Below, piece by piece: positions 5,809 to 8,548 of a stretch of 8,548 nt of DNA. The DNA lies in contig JAIDKP010000043.1 of assembly GCA_029051445.1 (NCBI GenBank), positions 1-8,548 of the forward strand, given 5' to 3'. The position numbers and the translations under genes are program-made. Position 1 is the stretch's first letter, and each line of letters opens with the position of its first letter. The notes beneath the pieces are model-generated. The model was not told the origin of the DNA, did not search any database, and saw nothing but the letters and a program-made list of their open reading frames with translations. Origin of the DNA: Muribaculaceae bacterium (GTDB taxonomy: Bacteria; Bacteroidota; Bacteroidia; Bacteroidales; Muribaculaceae).

Positions 5809-8548
5809 TCAGCTCTGTAGTTCTTCGCGCAGGAATGGTGCGGTAGGGGAGTCGCCTTCGGCGACTTTCTCCGGAGTGCCTGTCGCCACGATATATCCTC
5901 CTTCGCGTCCTCCGCCGGGGCCCATGTCGATTACATAGTCGGCTTGCTTGACGACATCAAGGTTATGCTCGATGACAACTACGGTGTTTCCCTTGTCGAC
6001 AAGGCGGTTAAGCACAGTCATGAGCACGTTTATATCCTCGAAGTGCAGTCCGGTTGTCGGTTCGTCAAGAATGAAGAGTGTTTTGCCGGTGTCGCGCCGT
6101 GCCAGTTCGGTGGCAAGTTTCACGCGTTGGTTCTCGCCGCCCGAAAGTGTCGACGAAGGCTGTCCGAGTTTTATGTATCCGAGGCCGATTTCCTTGAGTA
6201 TCTTTATCTTGTTGAGTATTGGAGGGATATTTTCAAAGAAATCCACAGCCTGATTGATTGTCATGTCAAGTACATCGGCAATTGACTTGCCTTTGTAGCG
6301 CACCTCGAGAGTCTCGCGGTTGTAGCGTTTGCCGCCGCATTCTTCACAGGGCACAAGCACATCGGGCATGAAGTTCATCTCGATTGTGCGGTATCCATTG
6401 CCTTTGCACACTTCGCAGCGTCCGCCGGCGACGTTAAAAGAGAATCTTCCCGGCTTATAGCCTCTTATCTTGGCTTCCGGCATTCCGACAAAAAGGTTTC
6501 TTATGTCGGTGAACACGCCGGTATAGGTGGCAGGATTTGAACGTGGCGATCGTCCGAGCGGCGACTGGTCGACGCTCACCACTTTGTCGATATTGTCGAT
6601 TCCCTCGATGCTCCTGTAGGGGAGCGGCTGCTCGAGCGAGCGGTAGAAGTGTTGCGAGAGCAGGGGAAGCAGGGTGCCGTTTATGAGCGATGATTTTCCG
6701 CTGCCGGAGACACCTGCGACACACACAAGACGCCCGAGCGGCAGTGTCAGGTCTACATTATGCAGATTGTTGCCGCTACAGCCTTTTAGACTAAGTGTCT
6801 TGCCGTTGCCTTTGCGTCGTTTTGCAGGCACGGCAATGCTTTTCTCGCCAGAAAGGTATTTGGCTGTCAGTGTGCCTGATTTCATCATTTCTGCCGGAGT
6901 GCCCTGAAATACCACTTCACCCCCTTTTCGTCCGGCATTCGGCCCTATATCCACAATGTAGTCGGCTTCCTCCATCATCTCTTTGTCGTGCTCAACTACG
7001 ATGACCGAGTTGCCGCTGTCGCGAAGTTGCTTGAGCGATTTTATCAGTCGGCGGTTGTCGCTCTGATGCAGTCCGATGCTTGGCTCGTCGAGAATATAAA
7101 GCACGTTGACGAGTTCCGAGCCCATCTGTGTTGCGAGTCGTATGCGCTGGCTTTCCCCGCCTGACAGAGATGATGACACCCGGTTGAGCGACAGATAGTG
7201 GAGTCCTACCTCTATCAGAAAATTCAGCCTTGAGCGTATTTCCTTGAGTATTTCCTGTGCGGCAGCCTGCTCCTTGAACGCCATACCGTCGGCAGCCGTT
7301 TCTGTCCATTTGAGAAGGTCGGAGATATCCATTCGGGCAAGATCGGCGATGTTCTTGTCGCCGATGAAGAAATGGAGAGCCTGACGGTTAAGGCGGTTGC
7401 CTTGACATTCAGGGCATGTGGCGGTAGTGAAATAGCGGTCGCTCCATTTTTTTGCTCCGTCGCCTGCGTTGTCGGCCTGCTGCATCTCGATGTATTTCAT
7501 GATTCCCTCATAGGAGAGGAAATAGCTTGAGAGTGAGAGCGAGCTGTTGCTTATGTTCAGGCGTTCGTCGGTGCCGTTGAGTATGTCGTTAAGTGCCTCC
7601 TTAGGAAGCTCTGCTATTGGTGTCTTGATAGTGGCTCCATGCATTTCGCATATTGCCTCGATCTGCATGAAGATCACAGATCCGTTGGGCTTTCCGAGCG
7701 GTGCGATGCCGCCGCGCGCTATCGACATCAACGGGTCGGGTATCACCTTCTCCATGTCGATCACGTTGACCACTCCGAGTCCTTTGCAGTGAGGGCATGC
7801 GCCCTGCGGCGAGTTGAACGAGAAATTGTGTGGCGACGGTTCGGGATAGGATATTCCTGTCTCCGGGTCCATGAGGCTCTGGCTGTAATAGCTTACGCTG
7901 TCTTCATCGACATCATAGATTGCAAGTTCCTTGTCGCCCTGACGCAATGCGACGGATATCGAGTCTCGCAACCTGTCGGCATCTTTGTCGGCTACACGCA
8001 GTTTGTCGATAACGACTTCAATGTTGTGTGTCTTGTAGCGGTCGACCTTCATGCCAGGGATTATTTCCTTGAGGTGACCGTCGACTCTGACATTGAGATA
8101 CCCTTTTTTCTGTAGGTTCTCAAAGAGATCCTTATAATGGCCTTTGCGGTTTTTTACGAGTGGAGCCAGTATGTAGACGCGTCGTCCGCTGTATTTCTCG
8201 AGAAGAAGATTCAGGATCATCTCCTCGGTGTATTTCATCATCTTGTGCCCGGTCTTCCAGCTTACAGCCGTTGCCGAGCGTGCATAAAGAAGCCTTAGGA
8301 AGTCGTATATCTCGGTAGTTGTGCCTACGGTGCTTCGTGGATTCCGGTTGACGGTTTTCTGCTCGATTGCTATAACCGGACTCAGGCCGTCGATCTTATC
8401 TACATCCGGGCGTTCGATCGATCCGAGCAGGTTGCGCGCATAGGCCGAGAAAGTCTCGATATACCGGCGTTGTCCTTCGGCATATATCGTGTCGAAAGCG
8501 AGCGACGACTTTACGCTGCCGCGCAGACCTGTTATGACTGATAGTGTG
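5809..8548 (-). CDS. uvrA: UvrABC excinuclease subunit A (UvrA), 5' partial, altered N-terminal P-loop
   Basis: DNA damage-recognition ATPase of nucleotide excision repair; it works as a dimer that loads UvrB. The frame is open from the stop at 5809 to the window edge, giving 912 visible residues; about 25 N-terminal residues are missing. The paired ATGs at 8236-8241 are internal, because 102 upstream codons are clearly UvrA (AFDTIYAEGQRRYIETFSAY). Domains in visible numbering: N-terminal P-loop GLRGSVKSS (7-15); UvrB-binding domain about 90-200 (APLVKNRKGHYKDLFENL); CPHC (251-254) and CPEC (378-381); signature LSGGE (461-465) and ILDEP (485-489); second P-loop GVSGSGKSS (612-620); zinc module C711, C714, C734, C737; second LSGGE (801-805), ILDEP (826-830) and H861. 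The UvrB-binding domain separates it from UvrA2-type resistance paralogues. Two oddities: the first P-loop has R and V in place of S and G, and residue 227 is Asp (LMDPETG) where related proteins, as I recall, have Cys. Confidence 0.95.
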   Translation of the reverse strand, partial: TLSVITGLRGSVKSSLAFDTIYAEGQRRYIETFSAYARNLLGSIERPDVDKIDGLSPVIAIEQKTVNRNPRSTVGTTTEIYDFLRLLYARSATAVSWKTGHKMMKYTEEMILNLLLEKYSGRRVYILAPLVKNRKGHYKDLFENLQKKGYLNVRVDGHLKEIIPGMKVDRYKTHNIEVVIDKLRVADKDADRLRDSISVALRQGDKELAIYDVDEDSVSYYSQSLMDPETGISYPEPSPHNFSFNSPQGACPHCKGLGVVNVIDMEKVIPDPLMSIARGGIAPLGKPNGSVIFMQIEAICEMHGATIKTPIAELPKEALNDILNGTDERLNISNSSLSLSSYFLSYEGIMKYIEMQQADNAGDGAKKWSDRYFTTATCPECQGNRLNRQALHFFIGDKNIADLARMDISDLLKWTETAADGMAFKEQAAAQEILKEIRSRLNFLIEVGLHYLSLNRVSSSLSGGESQRIRLATQMGSELVNVLYILDEPSIGLHQSDNRRLIKSLKQLRDSGNSVIVVEHDKEMMEEADYIVDIGPNAGRKGGEVVFQGTPAEMMKSGTLTAKYLSGEKSIAVPAKRRKGNGKTLSLKGCSGNNLHNVDLTLPLGRLVCVAGVSGSGKSSLINGTLLPLLSQHFYRSLEQPLPYRSIEGIDNIDKVVSVDQSPLGRSPRSNPATYTGVFTDIRNLFVGMPEAKIRGYKPGRFSFNVAGGRCEVCKGNGYRTIEMNFMPDVLVPCEECGGKRYNRETLEVRYKGKSIADVLDMTINQAVDFFENIPPILNKIKILKEIGLGYIKLGQPSSTLSGGENQRVKLATELARRDTGKTLFILDEPTTGLHFEDINVLMTVLNRLVDKGNTVVVIEHNLDVVKQADYVIDMGPGGGREGGYIVATGTPEKVAEGDSPTAPFLREELQS

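Noticed and set aside
7639..8115. 158-codon plus-strand open frame
   Set aside because: It is antisense to the UvrB-binding region of uvrA; the uvrA frame is conserved and this one shows no recognisable domain.
8236..8241. Paired ATG codons as the true uvrA start
   Set aside because: The same frame stays open for 102 more codons to the window edge and encodes canonical UvrA N-terminal sequence, so this is internal.

Overview
The window looks like a housekeeping segment from a member of Bacteroidales, most likely a gut lineage close to Muribaculaceae or Bacteroides. The order-level placement rests on three proteins of recognisable Bacteroidota type: a PorW/SprE-like TPR lipoprotein, a UvrA of the sequence type familiar from Bacteroides, and a CPA2-style antiporter tail with two RCK_C domains. 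Start sites also lack strong Shine-Dalgarno sequences, as is usual in this phylum. The family-level guess is inference.

Layout: on the plus strand are the 3' end of a cation:proton antiporter (1-612), rlmD (609-2024, overlapping the antiporter by ATGA), a 283-bp gap with several structured elements, and an Fe-type superoxide dismutase gene (2308-2889). A 121-bp convergent gap follows, with a tandem repeat and a probable rho-independent terminator. On the minus strand lie the PorW/SprE-like gene (3011-5734) and, upstream of it, uvrA (5809 to beyond 8548). Both window ends cut through genes: the antiporter lacks its membrane domain, and UvrA lacks roughly its first 25 residues.

The antiporter and rlmD are probably co-transcribed and translationally coupled. 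sod seems to be its own unit, ending at the terminator. uvrA and the PorW-like gene share a strand and are 74 bp apart, so they may be co-transcribed, but their functions (nucleotide excision repair and type IX secretion/envelope) are not obviously linked.

I see no defence system, CRISPR array, integrase, insertion sequence or complete RNA gene. Two points deserve a second look. First, the N-terminal ATPase site of UvrA reads GLRGSVKSS where GLSGSGKSS is expected, while the second P-loop and both signature and Walker B motifs are intact. Second, a 79-bp imperfect inverted repeat between rlmD and sod is flanked exactly by 5-bp direct repeats, as a small non-autonomous mobile element (MITE) would be.
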